Shown here: positions 45,405 to 59,500 of the stretch, one piece after another | How positions within the stretch are numbered: the first letter of the stretch is position 1 | Layout of the letters: every line of letters starts with the position of its first letter | From: Aldrovandia affinis | Lineage: Eukaryota > Chordata > Actinopteri > Notacanthiformes > Halosauridae | Assembly: GCA_029706075.1 (NCBI GenBank) | Contig: JAINUG010000072.1 | Span: forward strand, 4,062,799-4,126,798 | Reading direction: 5' to 3' | DNA length: 64,000 bases | Made by a program: the position numbers and the translations under genes | Notes under the pieces: model-generated | Databases searched by the model: none | The model's input: only the letters and a program-made list of their open reading frames with translations | Told to the model about the DNA's origin: nothing

Positions 45405-48400
45405 CCTCTCCCCATTGGGAGAATCTGACCAAAACTGGAGAGGGCTCATCTCACTATTGACAGTTATTGTCAACCTGGAGTCAAAATTGTGATTTAACCT
45501 TTAATATACACTCTGTTACAGTTGCATTTGCTGTAACATGATAATTTATAAATGCAATGTGAAATGCAAAAAAAACCCTTTTGTAATATTTTGGTAAAAC
45601 ATACTTGGTAGAAAGAACACACAGGACACAACAGCCCACGGTAGAAGTGTTTCTCTTTTAAAAACAATGATATCACATACAAATCCTCTTTTTCATAAAC
45701 CGTCATGTTAGACATTGTTACAAATCAATTCACTTCTGTTGTGGTACATTTACACACAGTGACACAATGTTGTCTTATAGTAATAATAATAATAATAATA
45801 ATAATTCTCTCAAAAATAAAATGAGAAAAAAAGGCCACCGAAGATATCGGTGATCGTACAGTAGGCAGTTTTTTTTAAAGGAAGAAGAAAAGAAAAAAAT
45901 GTAGAATTAACCCAGGTAAATCAATAAATCAGGAAAGAACAAATCAGTAGAGCATAATAACACACGTAGAAAATGTATCTTGTTTTAAACCACAGTAGTA
46001 AGAACACACCTTGCGAAAGTTGGGTGCAAAAGGGTGAAGGTCCTGAACGTCTTAGCGACACAAAAAAGTACACACGGAACACCAGTTTCTGTGTGCAGTG
46101 TCTCTTGTGCTAGGAACCTGCGGGCATATTAAAATGTTTCTCAGGTAATGCTGGTGTAACTCTAGGTCCGCAAGGTCCCCCTGAGCACCCTTCTCCAGCT
46201 TGTCGATCCTGGCTGGTGTTGTCCCTCTTACTAAACCTTTGCTAATGGAACATAGTAGTCATGTTGTTGGGCGTCAATACAATGTTTCGCAACTGGACTT
46301 ACATCATAGCTTTGTAACCTACTCTATGCATCCTATGTAGGGTTAGTTGGCCAAGTAAGAGGTGAACTTCTTTCCTGTGGTTTCAGAATAGTAATATTCT
46401 TTGTGTTTTTCAACTGAGTTAAGTATTTCATGGGATTGCAATGCTGGCAAGCCTCCACCTTCTTCACCCCCCACCATTTTATATTCTAGATTGCCACTCA
46501 TACCTCTGTTCTTGCATATGCCAGACAGGAGACAATCAGGTCTCACAACAGGTGCAAAAAAACACAGGGAATGCAGCAAGACTCTCTGCCAGCTGAAGCC
46601 ACTCTAAGCCCCAGCAGCAATAACAATAGTGCCAATTTGGTATCTCGAATTAGAGCCAAAAAGGTTTTAAAGGCATATTGTAGACAAGCTGAATTCTGCT
46701 CAGATCTACTGGCCATAGACGTAAATACTTAAAACAGTAAACATCTTTTAAAAAGAAATATAGAATAGAATATATTGGTCTGAGATATTGGTGTAGTTCA
46801 TACAAAAAAGCACATTGCGCTAACAAGACTGAGGCATGCCATCTTAGTGGACTGTGCCATGCACTGAACCCATTCAGATAGTGTATCCCTGGGAGGCAAC
46901 TCCAGTTTCCAGAAGCTCACACGTTCGCCTATCCAGGGTATTTCACGGACTCTAATTAACGCTGGGATCGCACATTTGGACGAGGCGATTGGCCGACTGT
47001 GTGATTGAGTCACAAATCAGGGCTAATTAGTGGCTGCAAAACACTCTGCCACATGTTCTTGTTCTATTCCTTTAAATTCAGAGCAAAGAAATACCCTAAT
47101 CCCACAGTTTTAAGAAATGATGTGAAAATGCAGCGAGTGAGAATCTCAGCTTTGATCAGTGATTTGGGCCATGACTGCACTCCTTCGCTATGTTCAGTGT
47201 TGCCCTAGAGATAGATAGGGAGAGCAAGAGAGAGAGAGGTGGGCACGTGAGCGTGCCATCGGGGGACTTCCTGGTTCGCTGCCTATCTTTCACAAGGTGC
47301 GTTTCATCACTGTTGTGCTATAAAGATGTGCTTTTGTCATTACAAAGCGTACCAGTTCACAAGACTGAGTGACTCAATGTGGTTTTCGTTCTTTTTTCTT
47401 TTTTTCTTTTTTTAAAATACATCTTTAATGGGGATAGAATGGGACCAGAGACGTGTCATTATCAATACCACCGCTGACATCAGCACGATCGAGAAACAAT
47501 ATCACATTTAGGAACAAGGTTTTTCCATACATTTTTTACCCTCATTTATAGAATATTTATTTTTTTGTTATTCCCCATAAGATTGTAACTGAAAAAAAAG
47601 ATAGTTATGTTCATAGTGAAAATATTTTGTTTGTAATTTTTTTTCCTTTTTTTTTGTGTGTGTGAAAATGACACAATCAATTAATTAATGAATAAAGAAG
47701 AAACCCAACTAAGTGAAAGTACGTATCTCCAAAATCATACTGCTCACAGAGCTTTTTAACTTATACCGGATACAATCTTGTTTCAATGTTCTCATTGTTA
47801 ATATAAAAATAGATAGGAAAAAATCTATATAAAGTATACAGTATGCCACAATCAATAGGTTAGAAGTATCTTGATCAAAACGCAACGGTATAATTGAAGG
47901 AGATCGCAGAGACTGTGAAACCGGTTACCATCGGCACACTGGGAAAGTGACCAATCAGCAGGCTGCAAACATGGCTTTGCCCGTTCCTGTCACACCTCTC
48001 TGTGGCAGCAGCGATGGACCTAACTAACACTGCCACACTTACAGTTACCCTGCTCGAGTGATGGACCCACACTGGGGCCGACAGTAAAACCCTATGCTAA
48101 CTGCGTTACAATGGGCACATATAGGGTGCCGCATTACTTAAACCTGCCTCCAGTATTCCTGTTATGGTCACTGACTCCGTTAGTGATGGGTGTGGACATG
48201 TCCACCGTTTGAGTGAACACAGTCAGTTAATATTGCAGGCGAGTCTCCTGTGTGAACCGCGTAAGCCAGGTACGACTCCAACAACGGGTGGATATCTACA
48301 GCGCTAGGCAGAGCGGAGATGTGCTTGCACGCTCACGCCTGCATTACTTGCGGTTCTGAGCCCAGCGGGCCTGCAGTCAGCATAAGACCAACGCCCATCA

Positions 48401-48673
48401 GTGCGGAGCGTTCTGCTCCAGGACGGACCGGGTTCTTTCCTGCTCGTGAGCGTCGGTCCTCCCGAAGTTCAGAAGAAGACGCGGTATAAAGAACCTGCTT
48501 GTTAAACCAGAACAGCCCGAGAAAGCGCCGGGCGGTTCTCTCGCCTCCTCTGTGTATTCCTTCCACAGCTGTGTGCTTTTCACCTGGTGGTTGGGCCGCC
48601 AGTGTGAGTCTGTGTATGTGTGTATGTGTGTGCACAGGTACTGTATGTATGTGTGTGCATGTGTGTGCACAGG

Positions 48674-48707
<34 letters not shown>

Positions 48708-51700
48708 CTCCTCCCCACAAAAAAGGCTCATTAAAATCCCCCCTTGGCTCCAGATAAGGATCCTCACCCTTAGCCCCACCCCCGGTGAGTACAGGGAGCA
48801 CCGCCCCCTGTGTGCACGAGCCACACCCCTCTCTAAGGCAAGTGAGAGAGGCTCTGGTTAAATACCACCAGGTTCTGTGAGCTGTGCTGTAGGAATCAGG
48901 GGGCCAATGGCGACCATCCAGATAACCTGAGGGGGAGTTTGAAAGGGCTGGTGCTTAGCGTACTCATTAGTGCCACCTATAGGCCTTAGGGTGTAAGAAC
49001 GATTGCCGTGTACACATCCAGTATTTTAAGAGTGTCAACGATAGTCAGACACAGCTGAACTGGAATAGTCTGGGTTAAACCCACGTGCATCTGGAACATA
49101 CCTAACAAGTCTTGGCTGTCCACTGAAAGGTTTAGCTTAGGCATTGCTGTGGTTTAAAAGATAGAAGGACTCGCAGTCCCTTAAGACTTACAGTCCTCTG
49201 CCACTGTGACCTTTCTCATGGTAGCGTCAAAACTGCCAGCGGATGCAACGTTATTTAACTGATGACGGTAAAGCTTCTAAGGGCGCTAGTCTCCCATATA
49301 GTCAGCCACTAAAGAATGGAAACCTATCACGTTTGCCAGTTTTCCTAGAGTTCAGCTACACCGGTGGCACAACTTTAGATCAGCCAGGTACTGACATAGT
49401 CTGAGGACGTACTGTGAGTGTGATCTCACGTTCATATTCCGCCTCGCTGTTTACAGAGCTAAGGTCTGCCAAAATGCCTTTAAACGCTTACAGCAATTTT
49501 TTCCTTCATCATATCAAACAGCTTTACAACATCCTGTTTGTAAGAATATATATTATAGAGCCCTATTAATAATAATAATAATAATAAGTGCAGTCAGAAA
49601 AAGCATGTGTTAAAGAGCTGTCATTGACTAGCCCATCCATGCTCTGATTGTTGAACAGTAATATCATTGTAGCCTATATGATTACAGTATATGATTTTCC
49701 AGACACCTTAACCCTAAGGTCATAATGCTTACCAAGTTGTGCCTTGTACCTGTAATCCATGTCACGGGTGCAGTTTTAGTGGCCGAGCCAGAGAATGGAG
49801 AGGACCATAAGGGTCTTCAGTGAAAGATTAAACACATGCTTATTGCAATATTGCACACCACTGCATTAAAAGCACAATGAATACCCTTTAAAAAACATGT
49901 CCAGAAAATTGAGAAATATTAAACTAACGTGTCAATAACCCTTCGAAAAAACCCAACAATGTACATAAAGAAAATGCCATCGAGTACTAATGCTAAAACT
50001 GTTTGTGAACTTGAAGTTCTCACAACCCCACTTGGGTTTCCCTTAGTAGCTTATTATTTTTCTCAGGCGTGACCATCATCATACCTAATCCTAAAACAAC
50101 AGCATTTCCCCCCTTTCATACTATTCATTTCCCACCTTTTCTTTACCCTCCACCTGAGACTTGTGGTCAACTGTGACTATGTATGGTGTTAGTTAAACAG
50201 CTTGGATGGTGGTGTGTGGAATCACTACTGATTCCTGAGTGTTTTAAAGACTTCTGGTGCTTCCTAATGAGTACTGGGTACATACCTCCGCTAAGGGAGA
50301 AATGCAGACCTATTTGCTTTAAATTTTTAAGGCCTGAAATCCAAGAAATGACTGAAGATGACTTTGATCCCCTAGGATGGATTAAACGATGGATAGCTTT
50401 GGATGCTTGATAAAATGAATGTACATGCTGTAACTGTACTCATTTCTGTGGAAGGTAGACTTTCAGCCACACGACAGTGTTAAGTCCTGTGTAGCATACA
50501 ATGCTATTGGATCCGAGAAAAAAAGACAGCAAGAAAAATTGTTATATAAATGGTTTGTTTAAAATGATTTGTTTGTGTTCACACCAAGCTTCTTTGATGT
50601 TTTGTGTAATTACTGAATAATAATCGCTGTTATCCTAATCGTGTTGTATGTTTAAAAGGTGGGGTCAATAATTTCTTTTAAATATTTACCAATAAGAATA
50701 AAAAATGTTATTGTAAAAGTCTTTAGTCATAAATGAACAACAACGCCAAAATAAATCAATAATTACAAGTAATTGTAACCAAAACAAAAGTCCTGTGTAC
50801 TCATTAATTATGACTATATAAAATTGAGAAATACTGTGAATTTCTAGTTTTGGAAATCATGCTATTAGAAGCTTAGAAAACAAAGTTAGCACCAATGAGT
50901 GGTAAAAAAGTACTGTGTGTAGTATACAGTTGTATATTTGGGTTCATATTTGTAATGGGCAATAATTGTTATCGCCATATTTATATCGTTGTGTACAGTA
51001 AACTGGGTCATTGGCCAGGAAGGACACATGATCACCTGATAACATACAGGTATGTGTCATTAACATACAAGCTATGCCAATGTCCCCGTTGTTCTTTAAC
51101 TTGCTGTCCACATTCCATTTGTAGAGAAATTTGGGAAATGCTTCATTGTCTAAGCTCTCAGCTTGTGTCCATAATATTCTCAAACCTCCAGGCTGAAACC
51201 ACAGTGGAATTTACTGGAATGCTTTTCAAATGTAAACTGATTTACCGTGGTATTTCAAAGGGATTTGTAGGCCCAAAACTGAGTACAACTCATTGGATGA
51301 CTCATTGTGTGCGCACATGCACTTGCATTTAACTATGGACAAAGTGTGAAGACCCATGCCAGTATGTTGAATTGAATATTCCCTCCAACCCCCCAAAAAA
51401 ATCAATTTTCATGTGTAAAGAGTGGATACATTAATAAGCACTGGTATCATAGACTAGGCCTAAGCTTTACATGCATGGCCACCGTGGCATACCAGCTTCT
51501 GAGCTGGACTGAATTCTTTCACCTTCACTGTCAGAACTTCTTCTGTCCTTCACTTCCCTATTGCTCTGTTAAGGCTAATAGGGTTCATTTTGATAAAACT
51601 TTGATCCAACATGGTCATAGGGTCACTCCCCACTCCTGCATTTAGTGAGCTGTGGAAAACATGTTTGAGGGCCTACTCCTTGACTGTTATGGTTTCAGGG

Positions 51701-51755
51701 CCTAATCCTTGATTTCTAGCCCTCCAAGCAGAGAACAGGACTTGGGAACTGGACA
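45405..51755. other. gene-free, AT-rich stretch downstream of SYT14
   Basis: Short repeats are (TAA)n at 45777-45805, (GT)n at 48612-48705 and (AAT)n at 49567-49587. Otherwise the sequence is unique, and 47400-47900 is very AT-rich with several minus-strand AATAAA-like motifs (for example near 47553). Part of it could be a long alternative SYT14 3' UTR, which is inference. No protein-coding exon is supported; a + strand frame of 75 codons at 50183-50410 has no known domain. Confidence 0.4.
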
Positions 51756-51761
51756 AAATGT

Positions 51762-51767
51762 TTTATT
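51762..51767 (-). terminator. SYT14: candidate proximal polyadenylation signal of SYT14
   Basis: AATAAA on the minus strand about 460 bases past the SYT14 stop. A second hexamer at 51785-51790 lies close by. More distal signals exist, so the 3' end is uncertain. Confidence 0.4.
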
Positions 51768-52228
51768 TGGTCAAAATGTACCTATTTATTTACTACTCAT
51801 GTGCTCATACGCTCTATGCTGGATGCGCTTTAGGGTTGTGAGAGTAGTAGAGCTGAAAGCATGCTGGCTGCTTGGATTTTCCCCATTCTCCTTTTCTCCT
51901 CTGGACCGATTACTTTCCCCCTGTGAGCCACTTAAGTTAGCAGGAGTATGCAGGGTGCATTCTCTGCAGGCTCTAGCCTGAACACCAAGTTAAATTTTAA
52001 TCTCTTCAATATCTGATTTGAAAATAATCGAGCTTTTTTTGTGTTAGGTTTCGCAGGCAGGAGGTTGTCATACTCCAACCTCCAGGCAGGTTCTCCCCCA
52101 CCACCTGCACCACCACAGCCCCTCCCTATTTCTCAGATTTCACCGCAGGATAGTTTGGCATCTTCCAGAAGCATCCATCCCCATCTCTCTTCCTCTTCCT
52201 CCTCTCCTCCTCCTCCTCAGTCTAACTC

Positions 52229-52542
52229 CTAGGACTCCAGCAGACTGTGCCAGCGACACACCTGCTGTCCCTTGGACTCCTTCATCTGGGTCCAGTGCGA
52301 GAGCTCCTCCTCACCTGAGCTGTTGAGGCCCAGCGAGATCCAGCCAATCATCTCCTTGCGCTTCATGCTGCGCTTGTTGTAGACGGAGAGGATGAGCGTC
52401 ACATCCGAGAGCTGGAAGAGCGCCACTTGGAAAATGAACGTCTCCTTGTAGGTGGGGTTGGGCTGCCCCCGGCAAATGGAGGTCTTGCATTTGGACATCT
52501 CCTGGCCCATTGAGTTCAACAATGTCAGCTTAACATAGGTGT
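52229..52542 (-). CDS. SYT14: SYT14 last coding exon: C2B domain
   Basis: The acceptor ctctcatag gives an exon start at 52542. With the carried base it reads [20 protein letters not shown] and continues to the conserved CRWHSLLES and TAG at 52229-52231. Confidence 0.95.
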
Positions 52543-55500
52543 CTATGAGAGGGGAGGGGCAGGGGGAGGAGAGAAGGGAGGAACCAGTCAGTGATTGACA
52601 GTCACATCTGATTACACAGCTACTGTAACCACTTTCCCATCAGGGGTGTCCAATCTTATACAATAAGGCCTGATGCTGATTCAACCAATCATGGCCTTCA
52701 ATCAAGACCTTGATTAGTTGAATCAGGTGTTTTATTGCTGGGCTAGAACAAAAACCTGCACCTACACTGACTCTTCTCAGATAAGATTGGATACCCCTAG
52801 TCTAGCAGCATGCCTCGTACCTGAAAGAAGTCTCACGGTGACTGTAATGGTGTTAGTTTGTACCATTAACCAGTATATTTAGTTAGTTTACTAAAGGCCT
52901 GCTCCCAAGCTATTCTTTGGCTATGTGAATGGTCACAAACCCCATCTATAATTATTTGTTTTTAATTCAAGAGGTTTTAGCCACTTTGTCTCCAAGATGC
53001 TGCTATGCATAATTCTCTTAATTGCCTGTAATTAGCTGTCAACAATGTATTTACCTCTGTAAAATGTCTAGAGTTGAATTACCAGTTGGTTGTATTCAAT
53101 TAACCCAACACTGGTTTGCACTTTACAGGTATAGTTGTGCACATGGATAGATAGATCTTTAATATCATGCAATAAATTGAAACTGAATTAGATTGATAGG
53201 TTTAATATTTTATTAAATTATTAAATTAATTTTTAAATAATATTATTTTTAAATAGGAATATCAGTCTCCAATAATGCTGTTACATCACCCATGTTTATA
53301 ATTTTTTTTTTGCTCTGGCCACCATTTGATCTGCCTTTTTGCTTAAGGTCTTATTACAATCTTGATATAAATAGTAACTTCATTGTGAACTTATAAGAAG
53401 GCTCGATTAATTTCAGTTTGTTATGAGTGTGACGCTCGGTTTTTCATACTCTCCATCCCTCATAAGGATCTCTGATTTCCTGTTAGGATAAACTCAACCT
53501 CGGTGTGCCTCTCCATTTTAATACATCCATTCCCCTTCGGTTCTTTCATTTTACGTCAAGTGACGTCATACCACAGGGTTAGGAAAAGGACTTGATGAAT
53601 AATTCAAACAAACAAAAAATAAATCGTAACTGCTTTTCTAGGAAGCAATGGAAAAATAATCTATTCTGTTCATTTGAATGACTATTTTTTTCAATCGTAT
53701 TTTTTTTTCTTTGTTTGTTTTTTTTTGCTTTTTGACTTCATGCCAAAATTCAGATGGGACAGCTGACACAAGCCAATACACAAAATCGAGTGGTGGAAAC
53801 TACAGAAAGCGTGGCAATCACAAAAGCCAGAGCAAGCACTGCGCACATCTTTTCAAATCCGCCTCGCCTCCGCTTTAAAACCGTGCTTAATAATAATAAT
53901 ACTAATAGTCATAGTTATGCATTCTCCTCTCGATAAGCACGCTGTGTACCCCCCTCCTTCATGTTAGGAACATGCTGTATGACTGAGCTTTCATGAGTGC
54001 CAGCTGCAATTGAAGTTCTGTCTCACTGCTCGGCATAAAGAGGTCCTCCTCTTTTCAGCGACATAAAAGCGTGGTTGAAACAGCCTTGATTTCCATTCCG
54101 CTGGCATTGAGTCGGATCCGCTGCAGGGCTGTCAATGCTTTAAGTGGCCAGCGCCAGTCGACGGCGTCGTCTGCCATTGTTGTTCAATGAGTTGGGCCGT
54201 GACTGGCAATTAACGTGACTGACAGCCACAATCCAGCTGTGCTGCTTGATGGGTTTTTAATGGCCCGGAGCACCAATGGAAACTCAGTCTTCAACTCAGC
54301 GCCCTGTGCAACCGTTTGGCGGCAAATCGGCAGTGGATGGCTTTAGGAAAATAAAAAATCATTGTTCTTTCGCCACATGGTGTTTAATGGATCCTGTTCC
54401 TGGAATTGGTTTTCATTCATGCAGGAGATAAAAAATAATTCTTGCCACAATCACATTTAGAAATGTTGGCCGTTCCGGATGTACTGCCCTTCTCCGTAAC
54501 TGGAATCAACAATACGTCGGTTCTTAAACCGACAAGCTTGTTAGGCTAAATCTGTACTGATTTTCTGGCAGAAAAATGTTTTCATTTTCTAGCGAAAATG
54601 TTTTCATATTTTAGACCGCCTGGCTCCTCTGACCAATTTTGTGTCCATTTTAGTTAATGTCCTGATATCCCTTCACCTTTTCAATATTGTAGTGCCCTAC
54701 ATTCAGCAACTAGAGTGTCCTACTCCCATAAATGGAACATATGTCCCTCTGTTCACAAGTTCATTTATCCACTACTCTACCTCGCTGCCAGATCTGTACA
54801 TACAGTCCAGATGATACAAAATGTTCCCTTGAAGTTTCTGCAACGTTGAGTGAATGCTTTTCAGCTGTGGGGATTACATGGCGTGACGACAGCGCCCGCA
54901 CATTTTGGTTTCGGTCGTGTCTGGAATGATTTGTATCGTGGAACTGATCCAGAACGGACTCGGTCTAAACTCTTCTACAGCACCATAAAGGAACTCATTA
55001 ATGTGAGGCATCTGTAAAACTGCGCTTTATTAAATATTTTAAATAAAATATGATTATTGTTATTCATGTTCTATAACATAAAAAGAAGCCTATTTGGCCA
55101 ATAAAAGGCTGAAGTGGATTCACTGAAAAAGAGTCTACAAGTGTTCTTTATCAATTCTTACTTATGAGTCAAATAATGTAAATCCATTGGCTACAGCTAC
55201 AGTATGTGCAATGATGCTGAAATATCTTAGCTGACTGCAGGAAGGCAAACAAGAGACAACAACTCCTGTTTTCTAACTATTTTATTATAACCTTTCTATA
55301 TGCACGGTCGAAAATTCCTCTTTCTTCTTATGTTACACTCATCTGTTGTTTTTTTGTTGTCTGTTGTCACACTGAATTTGGTAGAGGAGACTCTTATCCA
55401 CTGGTGTCGAACTCATTCCATCGAGGGCCGAGGGTATGCAGGTTTTTGTTGCGACCAATGCGCTACACCAGATGATTTCACAAATGAGCTCACTTCTTCA

Positions 55501-56448
55501 ACCAGGGAGGGGACCTAATTGAAATCACCTGATGTAGTGCATTGGTTGCAAAAAAACCTGCAACAAAAACCCTGCGTACACTCAGCCCTTGATGGAATGA
55601 GTTTGACAGCCCTGCTGCTATACATGCTCGTGGTTGCAAACCCGATGACTGTGAAGATTTGCCGTTGGTTAGTTACTTTGACAGCAACGAAAGCCACCAA
55701 TCACAGAGCAAGGCCTTGACAGCTGACCACAGCAACGGCAGTGTGTGGAAGTGCAAGGTCAAACCTTCTCCGGCGAGTGAAGCACAATCACGACAGATGT
55801 TAGAGAGGCGAGCAGGCATGACTTACGCACAGCACAGGAGGGGGGGCAGTGCAGGGCAGCCATGAGTAAAGGGGTTTGGGGGTGGAGGCGGTGTGGAGAG
55901 CCAGCAGTCCCAGATGGGGGGTTGTATGTAATACACATAGCTCAGGCACGTTTTATTTATGGATGTGGTTCTTGTGTTACAGGAGGGATTAAAGGCTTTT
56001 CCAAATCAGACATTTACCACTACCAGGGGTAATTCGCCACCTACACTTTGAAACCCCTGAGGATTTAAACATTGATAAAGCATTAGGGTCGACTTGCCTG
56101 ACACAAATCTACAAGTCAAATGGTTGCTTTTCGCTTGGTTACCGATTTAAAAGATACAGATTTTTTTGGCATCAACAATACTAGTATGACATTCAAAGGA
56201 TTTATGTCCCACAATTTTAACTCTATGGAACAATACATGTCTCAGAAATGCCGATTTGTCAATTTGGTACACACGCTCTGGCCATTGTTTTCAGCAGCCG
56301 TGTCGCAGAGGCACAGAGAGTGTGTTGCAGTGGTTACTAATCACATGGCTTATGTATCTGAATGTTTCTGAATGTTACCAGGGTTCATTGAGGCCAGCAC
56401 CCATGAAGAACACAATGCCACTCAGCTAGTCTACTGCCACTCAAGTGC

Positions 56449-56523
<75 letters not shown>

Positions 56524-59500
56524 AAAAAGGAAGAGAGAAAGAGAAAGACAGAAAAAATACAGAAAAACAGACAGTGTCCAACATTGATAGTGGGGAGAAG
56601 AACCAGCAGATGTGTTGGTCTGACGGCAGAGACTCACCTCTGATAATATAAACCTGTCCACCTATCAAGTGTTTTAGACAACAGAACAGCCCGTCTGACA
56701 ACAGGGGTTGGGAAGCAGTAAAAGAAACAATGACCAAGATGTCAATAGTTGGGTGAGAGATAAGGAGACAGGAGAAAGAGAGAGACAGGGTCAAAAGGTC
56801 AAACATCACAAAAGGTTAACAAGAAGGTTATTGTTGGAGAAGACTGATTGGAGTTTAGATGTTCTCAGGTAAAGACAGAAGGGGGAAATTTGGGGAATTT
56901 TTTTCAAGCAGGTTGAGCTCAGGAGAGAGGGTTGGCTCCAGCTGACCATGGCCCACACTAATCAGCTGATCCAGGGTCAGCCTCATTCTGACAGGGTGAC
57001 CTCGTGCACATGGATCAGCTGATCCAGGGTCAGCCTCATTCTGACTGGATGACCTTGTGCACAAGGATCGGCTGATCCAGGGTCAGCCTCATTCTGACCA
57101 GATGACCTCGTTCACAGGAATCAGCTGATCTAGGGTCAGCCTCATTCTGACCAGATTACCTCGTTCGCAGGAATCAGCTGATCTAGGGTCAGCCTCATTC
57201 TGACCGGGTGACCTCGTGCACATGGATCAGCTGATTCAGGGTCAGCCTCATTCTGACTGCATGACCTTGTGCACAAGAATCGGCTGATCCAGGGTCAGCC
57301 TCATTCTGACCGGATGACCTCGTTCACAGGAATCAGCTGATCTAGGGTCAGCCTTATTCTGCTTGCAACATAGGGCAAAATGGAATGGTCGTGAACAAGA
57401 TGAGAGCCCGCCCGAGACACTTCAGATGGAGCTTGCTGTAACATCCCACCACAGCTGTTAAGATCCCATAATCATTTACACTTGTAATATTGGCCCTTCA
57501 TTATCACTTTGTTTTACCTGAATAACCTCTAAAACCTATTCTGGTAACATAATTGGCTTAGGTCAAGATCTTACATGGAATACAGAACAAGATATTTAAC
57601 TCACATCCATATATAATTTGAGCTACGGTATTAATGCAGAAAATATTAAGAGCACTTCATTCTTTATTCTGTTATTGAAGATTAAGCTTCTAACATTAAG
57701 CCTTTGTCTGCCAAGATGCCTCACAATGGCCATGAGTTACTGCAAGACGGATTTACAATTGGAAAAAGCAAATTGGAACCCAGAGGTCGTCATGCTGTCT
57801 GTAACTCATTTAACAGAAAGCATGCACAGCAAAACATTGAAGTAATGGTCATATATTAGCAACTTGGAATGAGCGACAGGAGTCTTTCCTTATCCTAGTC
57901 CTCTAAGGAGCTTTGATACTGTCACACACTAATTAGTCACAAACACATCTCTGCAATTAATTAAGTCAGTGGTTGGCTAGAGTATGAGAACATACTGTAA
58001 ATCACTAAGGGGACTCAAACAGTTGCATGACAACAGTAAGTTGAAAACAAAAATGCATAAATGATAAAAGAAAAGATAATCTGAAAAGATGCCTGTTTTG
58101 ATCACTGGGGAGCTGAGCTCCTTTTTGGAGACATGTGAAACAAAAACCCGGAACGCTCGGGTATCCAGGTGAAACACCTGCGCGGAGACTGCCTGCCGCT
58201 TTAGGGTACTTACTGGGTGGCTTGTTGGCAGCCAGGTTTTTGAAGTGGCTGCCCCTGATGATCTCCACTGAGAGTCGGCCCGTGGTGGCGTTGTAGACCA
58301 ACCCCACCAGGATCTCCGGCGTGGAGCCCTGGCCCGTCGACTGGAAGGACGAGGCGCTCTCGCTGCACGACATGTCCGAGATGCTGACCTGGGACTCGCA
58401 GCCCTGCTGGCAGGCAGACAGACAGACAGGCGGACACGCAGACCAACTGCTTTTACCTCGGAGCAAGCACAACACAATCATTCTCTTGTAACTTTTTTCT
58501 TTATTTTTATCATTCTCTTGTTGTTGTCTTGCATTTGTATTGTTATTTGCATTCCTTTTGAGGACCCAAGGAAGACTAGCTGTCACCACGGTGGCAGCTA
58601 ATGGGGATCCTAATAAAACAATAAGCAACAAGAGATGTCTGTAAAACACCAAATTTGACACCATTGCTAGCTTTTTATGCTAAACAAGGTCCTTTTTTAA
58701 AAACGGATTTTCTTAATTACAGTCCAGCAAGTTAGCACTTTAAACCAAATCTGATCATACAGCCATGTCACGGCCATACTATATGTTTAGATAATAAAAA
58801 CATTTAACTGCTCGTGAGAATGGACAAAACTTGATTTCCCCCCTATAGGTTCACATCCTTGAACAGCAAAATTAAATATTATATATACAATATAATGGGT
58901 TTGTGTTCTGTTGTGGCAGACATGTTTCTGGACCGTGTGGTTGACATATTTAAAGGTTTTCCGATTGAGAGGCAGGAACACTTTGCACTGCGCTGCTTGA
59001 AATTAATATACAGACCACTTTGATGGGGTTCATACCAGGTTTTTAATAAGCATTGAGGCTCATTGACAGTCTGTGCATGCTTTAGATTTCCTGTTGCTGA
59101 GCACTGCACCCTTGTGTAAATATTTCAGCAGGGCGTTAAGAAGTTTGGGCATCAGTAATGACGTGGACCAGACAAGTCCCTACAGCAGGCCCTGAATACT
59201 GACAGGGGTCCAACAGTTGGCATATTGTTCCAAATGCTGTTAGTATGTTAAAGTTAAATGACACATTATATGACGAGCATAGATGGCCTTTTATCATCAA
59301 TATCATCCATGTTGTACTGATGTGTACTACAACAGTCATCTTAAAGATCTTATAGGATTCCTCTCCACCTCAGTTACCAACCATGCACACCTACAGTGTA
59401 GACATGAGCATACAGAACATGCATTGATACACGCTAATCACACATGCAAACATCCGTGCCCAGCTACTTTAAATCCACATGCACGTATAGGCACACAAAT

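Noticed and set aside
50183-50410. 75-codon + strand frame of normal composition
   Set aside because: No domain recognised, no splice or promoter support, and the surrounding AT-rich DNA makes a chance frame likely.
56961-57365. CRISPR-like array of regular repeats
   Set aside because: The 53-bp units are contiguous with no spacers, and the genome is vertebrate; it is a minisatellite.
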